Of a DNA stretch of 64,000 bases, positions 22,633-34,253 are shown in pieces. The notes under the pieces are model-generated. The model had not been told where the DNA came from. It saw nothing but the letters and a program-made list of their open reading frames with translations, and did not search any database. The DNA is from Microbacterium paraoxydans (GTDB taxonomy: Bacteria; Actinomycetota; Actinomycetes; Actinomycetales; Microbacteriaceae), in NCBI RefSeq assembly GCF_020524545.1, contig NZ_JAIVLG010000007.1, positions 1 through 64,000 of the forward strand. The letters are read 5' to 3'. How positions within the stretch are numbered: position 1 is the stretch's first letter; the number at the start of each line of letters is the position of its first letter. The translations under genes were made by a program, and so were the position numbers.

Positions 22633-23052
22633 ATGCCCACCACACCTCCCCTCCCCACCGTCACTGGCCGCACCGAGAACGCGCTCCGTGCCCTGCTCAC
22701 GAAGACACTCTCGACCACCCCCATCAGCTCATACCGGGGATGGGTTGTCCTGAACGCGGTGGAAGCGAACGCTTCCGCATCTGCGACGTCGTGGCGAGCC
22801 GCCGTCGCTGACGCGCTCAAAGTCGAACAGGGCACCATCGACGAGGTACTCGACGAGCTTCGATCCACGGACCTCGTCGACGACCACGATGCTGTGACGA
22901 GCTTCGGCCGCGTTGAGCTATCCGCGGCACGGGCCGTGGTCTCCGCTACCACCGCGCGCCTCGTGGAAGACCTCAGCGAAGCGGAACAAGAGACCACTCG
23001 AAGCGTCCTCGACCGTGTTCGCATCCGCGCAGAAGAACTCCTGCACGCATAG
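22633..23052 (+). CDS. MarR-like winged-helix protein
   Basis: A 139-residue protein whose layout mirrors MarR proteins: helical N-terminus (GRTENALRALLTKTLSTTPI), a compact helix-turn-helix region (WRAAVADALKVEQGTIDEVL), a short wing (LVDDHDAVTSFGRVEL) and a long C-terminal helix. The basic wing tip is weak, so it could be a co-regulator instead of an independent DNA binder. It has a strong promoter overlapped by the operators and an AGGAGAA site. The pairing with the divergent MarR gene suggests one regulatory module; no obvious target enzyme or pump is adjacent. Confidence 0.6.
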   Translation: MPTTPPLPTVTGRTENALRALLTKTLSTTPISSYRGWVVLNAVEANASASATSWRAAVADALKVEQGTIDEVLDELRSTDLVDDHDAVTSFGRVELSAARAVVSATTARLVEDLSEAEQETTRSVLDRVRIRAEELLHA

Positions 23053-23136
23053 ATCTGCCGATCCCCGCAACGCCCGTTCAACCGAAAGAACAGGCCAAAA
23101 CACCCATGTGTGGGGGTTCGACTACGTCTGAAATTG

Positions 23137-23209
23137 TGGAGCCTAGGAGATTCGAACTCCTGACATCCTGCTTGCAAAGCAGGCGCTCTACCAACTGAGC
23201 TAAGGCCCC
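23137..23209 (-). tRNA. tRNA-Ala (anticodon TGC)
   Basis: 73 nt on the minus strand: acceptor GGGGCCT pairs with AGGCTCC (one G-T wobble), discriminator A. D-arm GCTCAGTTGGTAGAGC, anticodon loop TTTGCAA giving TGC, T-loop GTTCGAATC. CCA is not encoded. Confidence 0.96.
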
Positions 23210-23234
23210 GTGAGGGATTTCTTGAGTTGAGGAG

Positions 23235-23308
23235 TGGGGCTACCAGGACTTGAACCTGGGACCTCTTCATTATCAGTGAAGCGCTCTAACCGCCTGAGCT
23301 ATAGCCCC
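23235..23308 (-). tRNA. tRNA-Ile (anticodon GAT)
   Basis: 74 nt on the minus strand: acceptor GGGGCTA with TAGCCCC and discriminator A. The D-arm is GCTCAGGCGGTTAGAGC, the anticodon loop CTGATAA gives GAT and the T-arm is GGTTCAAGTCC. It is transcribed ahead of tRNA-Ala, 25 nt away, an Ile-Ala pair commonly found close to the gyrase genes. Confidence 0.96.
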
Positions 23309-23351
23309 GTCAACCTCCAAGACTTTACCGGAGAAAGACGGAATTTCCGAA

Positions 23352-23387
23352 TCGAGGGCGAGGACCCGGGAGTGTCCTCGCCCTCGA
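23352..23387 (-). terminator. Hairpin downstream of the DUF4097 gene
   Basis: TCGAGGGCGAGGAC and GTCCTCGCCCTCGA form a perfect 14-bp stem with an 8-nt loop, 6 nt after the leftward operon's last stop codon. The T-run is poor. Confidence 0.7.
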
Positions 23388-23393
23388 CCGCGT

Positions 23394-24323
23394 TCAGCGA
23401 CCCGGGCGGATCGTCGCCGTGCCAGCGGAGAGGGATACCTCGATGGTCCGGCGCGCACTCGACGCCTCCTGCACCTTCGAGTTGAGGGTACCTGCGCTGA
23501 TGTCCTGGCTCACGGCGTACTCGACATCGGGCAGCGTCAGATCCAGCGATCCTGCACTGACATCGACCGTGGTCTGCGAGGGCGGTGTGCCGGTCAGCTC
23601 GACCGTGAGATCGCCCGCGGACACGCTCAGATCGGCGACGGTCACACCGTCGAGGAGGATGTCGGCGCGGCCCGCGCTCATCTCGACGTCGAGTTCCGTG
23701 GCGGAGCCGGTGACATCGAGCGCACCGGCGCTCACCGTGGCATCGAGCTCCCCGAAGTCTCCGTCCACATCGAGGCTGCCTGCGTCCAGTGTCAGGTCGG
23801 CGTCGAGCCTCGCGTCGCGCAGGCTCTCCGGGAGGGTGAGCACGGCGATCTGCTCGTCCCCGAACCAGCTGCCGAACCACCACCCGAACACGCTGTCCGG
23901 GCTGCGCACGATCAGTTCGTCGCCGTCGCGCTCGAACGTCCACGCGGGCCCGCGGCCATTGGTGACCGCCAGCTCCGCCTCGTCGACGTCACCGAACTCC
24001 ACGCGCATACGGCTGGCGTCCGCATCCAGGTCGATGCCTTCGATGCCCCGAGCACTCACCGTCTGCACGGAATCCGGTCGATTCGCGGAGATGACGGAAC
24101 CCGCGGCGGCTGCCACGGCGGTTCCTCCGGTGCCCAGAAGGGCGATCCCGCCCACCACCGCTGTCGCGACCAGGACGGCCGTAGCTCCGGACGAACGCCC
24201 CCCGGTGGGGCTGGGCGGAGGAGGGGTCGGTCCGCCCTGCGCGGCCGATGGCTGCGGCGGGGAAACGGGCGGCGGCGTGAGCGGGGTGTGCCCGCCCGGG
24301 AAGCCGTTGTTGTCGGTGGTCAT
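23394..24323 (-). CDS. DUF4097-family beta-strand-repeat membrane protein
   Basis: A 309-residue protein. The first 45 residues are Pro/Gly-rich and cytosolic, followed by a membrane helix (about 47-72). A long extracytoplasmic region with repeating units of the form SAGxLDVxG and SAGDLTVEL makes the beta-solenoid-like DUF4097 fold. The start overlaps the response-regulator stop (ATGA), so it is the last gene of a three-gene operon. Such proteins accompany envelope-stress two-component systems, but a direct role is inference. Confidence 0.85.
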   Translation of the reverse strand: MTTDNNGFPGGHTPLTPPPVSPPQPSAAQGGPTPPPPSPTGGRSSGATAVLVATAVVGGIALLGTGGTAVAAAAGSVISANRPDSVQTVSARGIEGIDLDADASRMRVEFGDVDEAELAVTNGRGPAWTFERDGDELIVRSPDSVFGWWFGSWFGDEQIAVLTLPESLRDARLDADLTLDAGSLDVDGDFGELDATVSAGALDVTGSATELDVEMSAGRADILLDGVTVADLSVSAGDLTVELTGTPPSQTTVDVSAGSLDLTLPDVEYAVSQDISAGTLNSKVQEASSARRTIEVSLSAGTATIRPGR

Positions 24324-25009
24324 CGTGCCACTCCTGTCTGGCCGGTCGGCGGCGTCGGACCGCCCGTGTTCTCGATGTGGGCGAGCGCGGCGAGCACGCG
24401 GCGGTTGCCGGACTCGTCGGGGTCGAAGCCCAGTTTCTGGAAGATGGAGGTGATGTGCTTCTCGACGCTGGCCTCGGAGAGGAACAGCAGTCCAGCGATC
24501 GCCTGGTTCGACTTCCCCTCGGCGATCAGCGCGAGCACGGTGCGCTCCCGTTCGGTAAGCCGCATCATCTTGTCGTCGCGGTTGCGCCGCGTGAGGAGCT
24601 GAGCGACGACCTCGGGATCGAGCACGGTCGCGCCCTCCGAGATGCGCTGGACCGAGGCCAGGAACTCGGCCACGTCGGCGACCCGATCCTTGAGCAGGTA
24701 GCCGAGCGGACCGCCCTGGGCTGCGATCAGGTCCGAGGCGTAGCGCTCCTCGACGTACTGCGACAGCACGAGGATCGCGAGCGACGGCCGCGTGGATCGC
24801 AGACTCAGCGCTGCGCGGATGCCCTCGTCGGTGAACGTGGGCGGCAGGCGCACGTCCAGGATGCAGAGATCCGGTGCGCTCGCGGCGACGGTCTGCTCCA
24901 GCTCCGCGGTGTCGGCGAGGGCGGCGACCACCTCGTGCCCCGCGTCCTCGAGCAGCCGGACGAGACCCTCTCGCAGCAGGACCGAGTCCTCACAGATCAG
25001 GATGCGCAC
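24320..25009 (-). CDS. NarL/LuxR-family response regulator
   Basis: A 229-residue DNA-binding regulator. The receiver domain covers about 1-120, with acidic residues E7/D8, phospho-acceptor Asp52 (LCILDVRLPP) and the LLKDRV lysine. The GerE-type helix-turn-helix spans about 150-210 (LTERERTVLALIAEGKSNQA, then SEASVEKHITSIFQKLG). It starts at GTG 25009 inside the end of the kinase gene (13-nt overlap). It probably controls its own operon including the DUF4097 gene. Confidence 0.93.
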   Translation of the reverse strand: MRILICEDSVLLREGLVRLLEDAGHEVVAALADTAELEQTVAASAPDLCILDVRLPPTFTDEGIRAALSLRSTRPSLAILVLSQYVEERYASDLIAAQGGPLGYLLKDRVADVAEFLASVQRISEGATVLDPEVVAQLLTRRNRDDKMMRLTERERTVLALIAEGKSNQAIAGLLFLSEASVEKHITSIFQKLGFDPDESGNRRVLAALAHIENTGGPTPPTGQTGVAR

Positions 25010-26265
25010 GGTACGTTCACCTCCAGGCTGGTCGGTCCACCCTGCGGACTGTCGAGGCGGAAGGTCCCGCCTGCGGCGAGGATGCGGTTGGCGATGCCGT
25101 CGAGGCCGCCGCCGGGCTGGACCTGCGCACCACCGATGCCGTTGTCCTCCACGCGGGCCCAGAGGATGCTGCCCTCGCGCACGCGCACGGTCACCCGGGC
25201 TTCACTGGCCCGCGAGTGCTTGGCGGCATTGGTCAGGGACTCGGCGATCGAGAAGTACACGGCGGCCTCGGCCTCGCGGCTGCAGCGTCCGTCCATCCGG
25301 ACATCGAGGTGCACGGGGATGTGCGACCTTCCTGCGAGGGCGGACAGAGCGGCGTCGAGACCGCGGTCGTCGAGCACGGAAGCGTGGATGCCGCGAGCGA
25401 GCTGTCGCAGCTCGGTGATAGCGGCCTTGGTCGAGGTGTGGGCCTCGTTGATCAGTTCCTTCGCGGCCTCCGGATCGTTGTCGATCTTCTGCTGCGCGAG
25501 TCCGAGCGTCATCCCGACCGAGACCAGTCTCGGCTGGACCCCGTCGTGCAGATCGCGCTCGATGCGCGTGCGCTCCACGTCGGCGGCACGAACGGCACCC
25601 TCACGCTGCGCCGTCGACGTGCGGACGCGCTCGGTGAGTTCGGTCTCCTTGCTGCGGATCACGATCGCGAGCGAGAGGGTTCGGTGCAGCAACGCCAGTC
25701 CGATGATCCCGGCCGCACAAGCGGCGAGGCCGAGGACGCCGATCAGCGGGGCCCAGGCCACAGGAATCCCGCCGCCGCCGAACGGTCCGATGACCGAGTC
25801 CGCAGCCGTGAGCGGGGCGAACGAGATGATGATCGACCACACCAGCCCCCAGAAGAGCCGGAGAACGACGAGGCCGAGAACGGCGGAGATGGCGAAGTTG
25901 GCCACCGCTCGCCACATACGGCCGTCGATGGCTTGCCGGCCGAGGGACCGCAACCAGCCGCCGAAGCCCGGACGATCGCGCGGTTGCACACGCAGAGGCG
26001 CGATCGGCGTGCGGTAGAGCGCGCCGACACGGGCGACTTCGAACCATCCGAGCCCGTACAGGGCGTAGACGAGTCCGACCAGGAGGATGATACCGATGCC
26101 CGCGGCGAAAAGCAGGCCGAGGCCGGTGCCGAGAAGGCCGCCGAGCATGCCGAAGATCACGCCGCCGAGGACGCCGACGCCCGCCAGATGCAGGATCGTG
26201 AGGAAGATGCGCAACGGCGGCTTCACCGCCGTCGCGGAAGCCGGGGTTGCAGTCTGAGTGGTCAT
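24997..26265 (-). CDS. Sensor histidine kinase (LiaS/NarX-like, HisKA_3)
   Basis: A 422-residue kinase. The N-terminal sensor has two paired hydrophobic blocks (about 15-60 and 105-185). The dimerisation box follows with phospho-accepting His240 in IERDLHDGVQPRLVSVG, and a HATPase_c domain with LTNAAKHSRASEA (N box) and NGIGG (G box). ATG 26265 is supported by TACCTT at 26272-26277 (minus strand), 6 nt away, a leaderless promoter; the long open frame upstream is antisense to the next gene. The cognate regulator is immediately downstream. The signal is probably envelope-related by analogy. Confidence 0.9.
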   Translation of the reverse strand: MTTQTATPASATAVKPPLRIFLTILHLAGVGVLGGVIFGMLGGLLGTGLGLLFAAGIGIILLVGLVYALYGLGWFEVARVGALYRTPIAPLRVQPRDRPGFGGWLRSLGRQAIDGRMWRAVANFAISAVLGLVVLRLFWGLVWSIIISFAPLTAADSVIGPFGGGGIPVAWAPLIGVLGLAACAAGIIGLALLHRTLSLAIVIRSKETELTERVRTSTAQREGAVRAADVERTRIERDLHDGVQPRLVSVGMTLGLAQQKIDNDPEAAKELINEAHTSTKAAITELRQLARGIHASVLDDRGLDAALSALAGRSHIPVHLDVRMDGRCSREAEAAVYFSIAESLTNAAKHSRASEARVTVRVREGSILWARVEDNGIGGAQVQPGGGLDGIANRILAAGGTFRLDSPQGGPTSLEVNVPCAS

Positions 26266-26385
26266 GCATCCAAGGTACGGGTGGCCCGATGGGCGCGGCA
26301 CCGAGCCACCCGGACACTCTGCTTCGGGTTTTCCGTAACGCCCCGGCCTGCTGCGCTCCGGCCACCTTCCTGCTTCACTGGGGTC

Positions 26386-27096
26386 ATGACGATGCATGAG
26401 GCAGAACCGCACGGCGCCGGCACCGGTCAGCGGCTGAACTGGTTGCGCGCGGGCGTGCTCGGCGCGAACGACGGGATCGTCTCGGTCGCGTCCCTGGTCG
26501 TCGGAGTGGCCGGTGCCACGACCGACAACGCCGCGCTCCTCACCGCGGGCATCGCCGGCCTCGTCGGCGGAGCGATCTCCATGGCCCTCGGGGAGTACGT
26601 GTCGGTGAGCAGCCAGCGCGACAGTGAGCGCGCGCTGATCGCGAAGGAGCGCGAAGAGCTGCGCACGATGCCTGAGGTGGAGCTCGACGAACTCACCCAG
26701 CTCTACCGCGAACGCGGACTCTCCGACGAGACGGCACGGCAGGTGGCGGTCGAGCTCACCGCGCACGACGCCCTCGCCGCGCACCTGGAGGTCGAGCTCG
26801 GCATCGACCAGGACGACCTCGTGAATCCGTGGCATGCGGCGTTGTCCTCGGCGATCGCCTTCACTCTCGGCGCACTCCTACCCTTGCTGGCCATCCTCCT
26901 CCCACCCCCGGAATGGCGGGTGCCGGTGACCTTCGTCGCAGTCCTCCTGGCACTGGCCGTGACGGGAACGGTGTCGGCCAGGATCGGAGGGTCGGCGCCG
27001 CTGCGCGCATCGATCAGACTGGTGCTCGGGGGCGCGCTCGCACTCGCCGCCACCTGGCTCATCGGAACTCTGCTGGGCACCACCGGCGTCGTGTAG
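26386..27096 (+). CDS. VIT1/CCC1-family transporter
   Basis: A 236-residue membrane protein. RAGVLGANDGIVSVASLVVG and GAISMALGEYVSVSSQRDSE are the conserved first and second membrane segments of vacuolar-iron-transporter-like proteins, with a charged cytosolic stretch (about 85-150) and three more hydrophobic segments. Family members transport Fe2+ or Mn2+. Start ATG 26386 or 26392 (MTMHE). It ends 15 nt before a shared bidirectional terminator. Confidence 0.88.
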   Translation: MTMHEAEPHGAGTGQRLNWLRAGVLGANDGIVSVASLVVGVAGATTDNAALLTAGIAGLVGGAISMALGEYVSVSSQRDSERALIAKEREELRTMPEVELDELTQLYRERGLSDETARQVAVELTAHDALAAHLEVELGIDQDDLVNPWHAALSSAIAFTLGALLPLLAILLPPPEWRVPVTFVAVLLALAVTGTVSARIGGSAPLRASIRLVLGGALALAATWLIGTLLGTTGVV

Positions 27097-27111
27097 CGAC
27101 CGCACGACGGA

Positions 27112-27151
27112 ACGACGAAGGGCGGATGCCGCAGCATCCGCCCTTCGTCGT
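27112..27151. terminator. Bidirectional terminator
   Basis: An 18-bp perfect stem (ACGACGAAGGGCGGATGC with GCATCCGCCCTTCGTCGT) and loop CGCA between the convergent VIT1-type and DUF3566 genes. Confidence 0.88.
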
Positions 27152-27165
27152 GTCCGCTTCGGGGA

Positions 27166-27570
27166 TCAGTTCGACATGAAGCCGACGAGCAGTCCGCCCG
27201 TCACCTTCACGGCGAGGTTGTAGATGCCTGCGACCACGGCGCCGAGCACGGTGAAGACGATGAGGTTCAGGATCGCGACGACCGCCGCGAAAGCCATGAC
27301 CTGCGGCAGTCCGACGACCTCGGAGAGCACGAAAGCGTTGTCGGTGATGCCGACCAGGAAGCTCTCGGCGGTGCGGATGATCCCCGTCGCCTGGAGCACG
27401 AGGAAGATGAGGAAGAAGGACACCATCGTGACGACGGCGAGCGCCACGGCTCCGAGGAACGACAGCTTCACCGCGGACCAGAAGTCGACGTAGACGAGAC
27501 GGAGCCGGACCTGCTTCCCGCCTGTCTTGCGTGTCGACTTCTTCGCCAGCTTGTCGGCCACTGTACTCAT
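27166..27570 (-). CDS. DUF3566 membrane protein
   Basis: A 134-residue protein with a basic N-terminus, the family segment [19 protein letters not shown], and membrane helices near 35-60 and 88-115. It is the usual partner directly downstream of gyrA in actinobacteria; its ATG overlaps the gyrA stop (ATGA), giving coupling. Function unknown; a link to the membrane or to origin positioning has not been shown. It is the last gene before the terminator. Confidence 0.92.
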   Translation of the reverse strand: MSTVADKLAKKSTRKTGGKQVRLRLVYVDFWSAVKLSFLGAVALAVVTMVSFFLIFLVLQATGIIRTAESFLVGITDNAFVLSEVVGLPQVMAFAAVVAILNLIVFTVLGAVVAGIYNLAVKVTGGLLVGFMSN

Positions 27571-30122
27571 GCGTCTGTATCCTCGGGGGTTTCTGTCGTC
27601 TCAGGTGCCTGGGTCTCGGCATCCTCCGCTTCCGCCTCTTCTTCGGCGAGGCCACGCTCACCGTTACGGGCGATGGCGAGGATGCGATCGGCCTCCGTCG
27701 TCCGGGCGAACACCACTCCCATGGTGTCGCGACCCTTGGCGGGGACCTCGGCCACGGCAGAGCGTACCACCTTGCCGCTGGACAGAACCACCAAGACCTC
27801 GTCGTCCTCCGCGACGATCAGACCGCCCGCGAGCGTGCCCCGATCGTCGTTCAGCTTGGCGACCTTGATGCCCGTTCCGCCACGGCCCTGGACCCGGTAT
27901 TCCTCGATCGCGGTGCGCTTCGCGTAGCCGCCGTCGGTGACCACGAAGACGAACTTGCCCGCGGCGGCGACGGAGGCGGAGAGCAAGCAGTCATCGTCGA
28001 TCTTGAACTTCATGCCTCGAACGCCCGCGGTCGCACGCCCCATCGGACGCAGCGCCTCATCGGTGGCCTCGAAGCGCACCGACATGCCGCGTCGGCTGAT
28101 GAGGAGGATGTCGTCCTCCGCATTCACCAGGAGCGCGCTGACCAGCTCGTCCTCGTCGTTCAGACGGATCGCGATGACGCCGCCCTGGCGATTGGTGTCG
28201 TACGCGTCGAGTCTGGTCTTCTTGACGAGACCCTCCCGCGTGGCGAGCACGAGGTAATCCGCCACCTCGTAGTCGCGGATGTCGAGCACCTGCGCGATGC
28301 TCTCGTCGGGCTGCAGCGCGAGGAGGTTCGCGACGTGCATGCCCTTCGCGTCACGGCCGGCCTCCGGCACCTCGTAGGTCTTCGCGCGATAGACCCGGCC
28401 CTTGTCGGTGAAGAACAGCAGCCAGTGGTGCGTCGTGGTCACGAAGAAGTGCTCGACGATGTCGTTCGCCCGCAGCTGCGCACCCTTGACACCCTTGCCG
28501 CCGCGGTGCTGCGAACGGTAGTTGTCGCTTCGCGTGCGCTTGATGTAGCCCTCGCGCGTGACGGTGACGACCATCTCCTCTTCGGCGATGAGGTCTTCCA
28601 TCGACACGTCGCCGTCGAAGCCGTGCAGGATGTGCGTGCGGCGCTCGTCGCCGAAACGGTCGACGATGCCGGTCAGCTCTTCGCGGATGATCCCGCGCTG
28701 GCGGCCCTCATCGGCGAGGATCGCCTTGTAGTCGGCGATCTGCGCTTCGAGCTCGTTCGCCTGGTCGATGATCTTCTGACGCTCGAGCGCGGCGAGGCGA
28801 CGCAGCTGCATCTGCAGGATCGCATCGGCCTGGAGCTCGTCGATGTCGAGAAGCTTCTGGAGTCCCTCGTTCGCATCGGCCGTGGTCTGCGATCGGCGGA
28901 TGAGCGCGATGACCTCGTCGAGCGCATCGAGCGCCTTCAGGTATCCGCGCAGGATGTGCATCCGCTTCTCGGCCTCGCGTAGCCGGAACTCGGTGCGCCG
29001 CACGATCACATCGATCTGGTGCGAGATCCAGTGCGTGATGAAGCCGTCGATCGCGAGCGTACGCGGCACGCCGTCGACGATCGCGAGCATGTTCGCGCCG
29101 AAGTTCTCCTGCAGCTGCGTGTGCTTGTACAGGTTGTTCAGCACGACCTTCGCGACGGCGTCGCGCTTGAGCACGACGACCAGACGCTGGCCCGTGCGGT
29201 CCGAGGACTCGTCACGGATGTCGGCGATGCCGGTGATCTTGCCGTCACGGGCCAGGTCACCGATCTTGACCGCGACGTTGTCGGGGTTCACCTGGTACGG
29301 CAGTTCCGTGATGACCAGGCAGGTGCGCCCCTGGATCTCCTCGACGTTCACAACCGCGCGCATCGTGATCGAGCCACGGCCGGTGCGATACGCCTCGTGG
29401 ATGCCCTTGGTCCCCAGGATCTGAGCGCCCGTGGGGAAGTCCGGTCCCGGGATGCGCTGGATCAGACCGTCCAGCAGCTCCTCGCGGGAGATGCCCGGGT
29501 TGTCCAGCGCCCACAGTGCGGCGTCCGACACCTCGCGCAGATTGTGCGGGGGGATGTTCGTGGCCATGCCGACCGCGATGCCGACGGAGCCGTTCACGAG
29601 CAGGTTCGGGAACCGGGCGGGCAGAACCGTCGGCTCCTGGGTCTGACCGTCGTAGTTGTCGGTGAAGTCGACGGTCTCCTCTTCGATGTCGCGCACCATT
29701 TCGAGCGCGAGCGGAGCCATCTTCGTCTCGGTGTATCGCGGAGCGGCGGCGCCCATGTTTCCCGGGGAGCCGAAGTTGCCCTGGCCGAGAGCGAGCGGGT
29801 AGCGCAGGGACCACGGCTGGACGAGTCTTACGAGAGCGTCGTAGATCGCCGAGTCGCCATGCGGGTGGTACTGACCCATGACCTCGCCGACCACACGAGC
29901 GCACTTCGAGAACGACTTGTCCGGGCGGAACCCGCCGTCGTACATGCCGTAGATCACACGGCGGTGCACCGGCTTGAGACCGTCGCGCACGTCGGGGAGG
30001 GCGCGCCCCACGATGACGGCCATCGCGTAGTCGAGGTAGCTGCGCTGCATCTCCGACTGCAGGTCGACCTGGTCGATCTTGCCGTGATCGTGGTCGGGTT
30101 CGGTGCGTTCTTCGTCAGTCAT
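27567..30122 (-). CDS. gyrA: DNA gyrase subunit A
   Basis: An 851-residue breakage-reunion subunit that introduces negative supercoils with GyrB. The quinolone-resistance region reads [17 protein letters not shown], with the susceptible-type Ser and Asp. The catalytic tyrosine is in [10 protein letters not shown]. The C-terminal half shows the beta-pinwheel repeats, including the GyrA box [10 protein letters not shown]. The acidic, Glu-rich C-terminal tail ends at about 851. Gene lies 43 nt after gyrB in the same direction. Full length for the family. Confidence 0.98.
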   Translation of the reverse strand: MTDEERTEPDHDHGKIDQVDLQSEMQRSYLDYAMAVIVGRALPDVRDGLKPVHRRVIYGMYDGGFRPDKSFSKCARVVGEVMGQYHPHGDSAIYDALVRLVQPWSLRYPLALGQGNFGSPGNMGAAAPRYTETKMAPLALEMVRDIEEETVDFTDNYDGQTQEPTVLPARFPNLLVNGSVGIAVGMATNIPPHNLREVSDAALWALDNPGISREELLDGLIQRIPGPDFPTGAQILGTKGIHEAYRTGRGSITMRAVVNVEEIQGRTCLVITELPYQVNPDNVAVKIGDLARDGKITGIADIRDESSDRTGQRLVVVLKRDAVAKVVLNNLYKHTQLQENFGANMLAIVDGVPRTLAIDGFITHWISHQIDVIVRRTEFRLREAEKRMHILRGYLKALDALDEVIALIRRSQTTADANEGLQKLLDIDELQADAILQMQLRRLAALERQKIIDQANELEAQIADYKAILADEGRQRGIIREELTGIVDRFGDERRTHILHGFDGDVSMEDLIAEEEMVVTVTREGYIKRTRSDNYRSQHRGGKGVKGAQLRANDIVEHFFVTTTHHWLLFFTDKGRVYRAKTYEVPEAGRDAKGMHVANLLALQPDESIAQVLDIRDYEVADYLVLATREGLVKKTRLDAYDTNRQGGVIAIRLNDEDELVSALLVNAEDDILLISRRGMSVRFEATDEALRPMGRATAGVRGMKFKIDDDCLLSASVAAAGKFVFVVTDGGYAKRTAIEEYRVQGRGGTGIKVAKLNDDRGTLAGGLIVAEDDEVLVVLSSGKVVRSAVAEVPAKGRDTMGVVFARTTEADRILAIARNGERGLAEEEAEAEDAETQAPETTETPEDTDA

Positions 30123-30165
30123 GAATCAATCTCTCTGTCACACGTCTGGTCTGAGCCCGTGGGCA

Positions 30166-32259
<2,094 letters not shown>

Positions 32260-32271
32260 TCACGAACTGCC

Positions 32272-32277
32272 ATTCTA
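32272..32277 (-). promoter_or_regulatory. Probable gyrB promoter -10 box
   Basis: TAGAAT on the minus strand, 37 nt before the gyrB start. A matching -35 at proper spacing is not clear. It lies in the 118-bp gap between gyrB and the DUF721 gene. Confidence 0.45.
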
Positions 32278-32353
32278 GCGGAGTTTCGTGTGGAAATGCC
32301 GCTCAACGGCCGTGTGTGGCCCTCTGAGCGTTTCGGACCCCTTGCGTGGTGTC

Positions 32354-32857
32354 CTACCCGTAGGTATCGCGCGGACCCCGCCCTGGAACGGCTCTGGGAC
32401 CCCATTTCCAGGAGGGGACGTCCGGTCCGATGAACCGCAGGTTCTCGACTCCGGCATCCGGATAGCGTCGTCCGATCTCGGTGAGAATCGTCGCCCGCAT
32501 GAACTGCAGGTTCTTCGCCCACGCCGTCGAGTCGCACTTCACGGTGAGAAGTCCGCGCTCGAGTGAGACGGGTTCGGAGTGCTTGGCGGTGTCGGCGCCC
32601 GCGAGATCCGCCCACTGCCGGACGAGGTCTTCCCGGGCCAGAGTGATCTGCCACCCCGAGTCTCGGCTCAGCTTGTCCAGCACCGCGCCGAGGGTGCCGG
32701 GATCCCTCCCGGGCGTGAACGGCGCGTTGTCATCATCGGTCGTGATGCGACGCTTGCGCTTCCAGCTCTTCGAACTCGGCTGCAGACCGCGCAGACGAAG
32801 ATAGGTGCCGACCGTCTCCGGCACCTCGGAAGCGGGGGTCGCCGACGCGTCAGTCAT
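32354..32857 (-). CDS. DUF721 (DciA-like) protein
   Basis: A 167-residue protein with a basic middle (SWKRKRR), the DUF721 core (LGAVLDKLSRDSGWQITLA, then VRQWADLAGADTAKHSEPV), and a strand-rich end (LLTVKCDSTAWAKNLQFM). The family includes DciA, the ancestral loader of the replicative helicase, and this position after recF is conserved. Its start overlaps the recF stop by 8 nt. Role in helicase loading is family knowledge, not shown here. Confidence 0.9.
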   Translation of the reverse strand: MTDASATPASEVPETVGTYLRLRGLQPSSKSWKRKRRITTDDDNAPFTPGRDPGTLGAVLDKLSRDSGWQITLAREDLVRQWADLAGADTAKHSEPVSLERGLLTVKCDSTAWAKNLQFMRATILTEIGRRYPDAGVENLRFIGPDVPSWKWGPRAVPGRGPRDTYG

Positions 32858-34034
32858 CGACCGCCTCCCGTTCGTCGCTGATCGTCCCGGCGCTGATACG
32901 CACCACGTGTGCGTGCAGCACCTCGGGGATATCCTCCTCCACCGCGGCGGTCACCACGACCTGTTCGTACCCGGCCGTCAGGGAAGCGAGTCGTCGACGA
33001 CGGTCGGCATCGAGCTCGGCGAACACATCGTCGAGGATCAGCACCGGGTCGCCCGCCGGCGATTCGCTGCGCAAGAGCTCCGCCGACGCGAGCCGGAGCG
33101 CGAGCGCGACCGACCACGATTCCCCGTGTGAGGCGTATCCCTTCACAGGAAGGTCGCGAACCCGGAGCACGAGGTCGTCGCGATGGGGACCGGTGAGCGT
33201 GAGACCGCGGTCGAGTTCGTTGGAGCGCTTCGCCGCGAGAGAGTCTCGGAAGAGGTCCGCGATTCGGTTCGCATCGCTGAGCCTGTCGACGGAAGAGACC
33301 CCCTCGGCGCCGGCTTCATCCTCTTCGGGATCACCGCCGCCGACCGAAAGCGCCCATTCGAGCTGCGGACGATGATCCGCCCCGGCGATCGCTTCGTACG
33401 CCTCGGCGACGGGCTGTTGAAGATCGAGGGCCAGTCGCTGACGAGCCGTGATGATCTCGGACCCCAGGGAGACCAGCTTGTCGTCCCAGACATCGAGGGT
33501 GCTCAGCCCCTCGCCCCGGATGCCCCGGGCACGCGCCGACTTCAGCAGAGCATTGCGTTGCTTGAGCACGCGGTCGTAGTCGGCGATCACGCCCGCCATC
33601 CGCGGAGTGCGCTGGATCAGGAGTTGGTCGCTGAATCGACGGCGGGCAGACGGGTCGCCCCGTACGATCTGCAAGTCCTCCGGCGCGAAGAGCACGACGT
33701 GTGCGTAACGGGGGAGCTGGTTCGGCTTGGAGGGAGAGCCGTTGATGCGGGCCTTGTTCGACCCCTGCCTGTTGACCTGCACTTCAGCGAGCACCCGCCG
33801 CTCGCCGTGCGAGAGCCGTGCCCGGATGACCGCGAACTCCTGACCGTCCCGCACCATCGGTGCATCGGACGAGACTCGATGCGAGCCGAGCGTGGCGAGG
33901 AACACGACCGCCTCCGCCAGGTTCGTCTTCCCCTGACCGTTGCGCCCGACGAGGACGTTCGGACCGCGGTGGAGGGCCAGTTCTGCGGTCGCGTAATTGC
34001 GGAAGTCGACCAGGCTCAAGTGCTCCACAATCAC
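32850..34034 (-). CDS. recF: DNA replication and repair protein RecF
   Basis: A 394-residue SMC-like ATPase that loads RecA at gaps through RecR. Walker A is GRNGQGKT at 30-37, the signature-like region LTLTGPHRDDL is present, and Walker B LILDDVFAELD lies near the C-terminus. The start is GTG 34034, with TAGGCT (34041-34046, minus strand) 6 nt upstream, so recF has its own leaderless promoter although it follows dnaN by 219 nt. Confidence 0.96.
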   Translation of the reverse strand: MIVEHLSLVDFRNYATAELALHRGPNVLVGRNGQGKTNLAEAVVFLATLGSHRVSSDAPMVRDGQEFAVIRARLSHGERRVLAEVQVNRQGSNKARINGSPSKPNQLPRYAHVVLFAPEDLQIVRGDPSARRRFSDQLLIQRTPRMAGVIADYDRVLKQRNALLKSARARGIRGEGLSTLDVWDDKLVSLGSEIITARQRLALDLQQPVAEAYEAIAGADHRPQLEWALSVGGGDPEEDEAGAEGVSSVDRLSDANRIADLFRDSLAAKRSNELDRGLTLTGPHRDDLVLRVRDLPVKGYASHGESWSVALALRLASAELLRSESPAGDPVLILDDVFAELDADRRRRLASLTAGYEQVVVTAAVEEDIPEVLHAHVVRISAGTISDEREAVDD

Positions 34035-34090
34035 GGAGTCAGCCTACCTTCGGGGTCTGACACGTGTTCTTCTCCCGGCTTCGGGTGGGA

Positions 34091-34187
34091 TCGCAGATGA
34101 TGACGCTCCCTTCACTCGCAGAGCGGGAACCCTCCCACTTCGTGGGCCCCTCCCGATGCTCGTTCCGGGAACGTCATCATCTGCGAC
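34091..34187 (-). repeat. Structured palindromic intergenic element, copy 2
   Basis: A 97-bp block between dnaN and recF. The outer arms TCGCAGATGATGACGCTCCC (34091-34110) and the segment 34168-34187 are complementary at 19 of 20 positions. Read on the minus strand, the interior matches copy 1 at 11425-11514, including TTCCCGG, CGAGCATCGGGAGGG and CGCTCTGCGAG. A CCCAC-GAA-GTGGG hairpin replaces CCCGC-GAA-GCGGG, a compensatory change. The remaining 34035-34253 spacer holds only the recF promoter. Confidence 0.75.
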
Positions 34188-34253
34188 GGTTCCAAGGATC
34201 GACTCACCGGCTGATCCGGGATCGTTTCGGGTATGGAGGGAAGCGGAGCGGAA

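Noticed and set aside
24874..27096. Very long plus-strand open frame through the kinase region
   Set aside because: It is an antisense high-GC shadow of the histidine kinase that merges in frame with the real VIT1-type gene; only the part from 26386 has family similarity.
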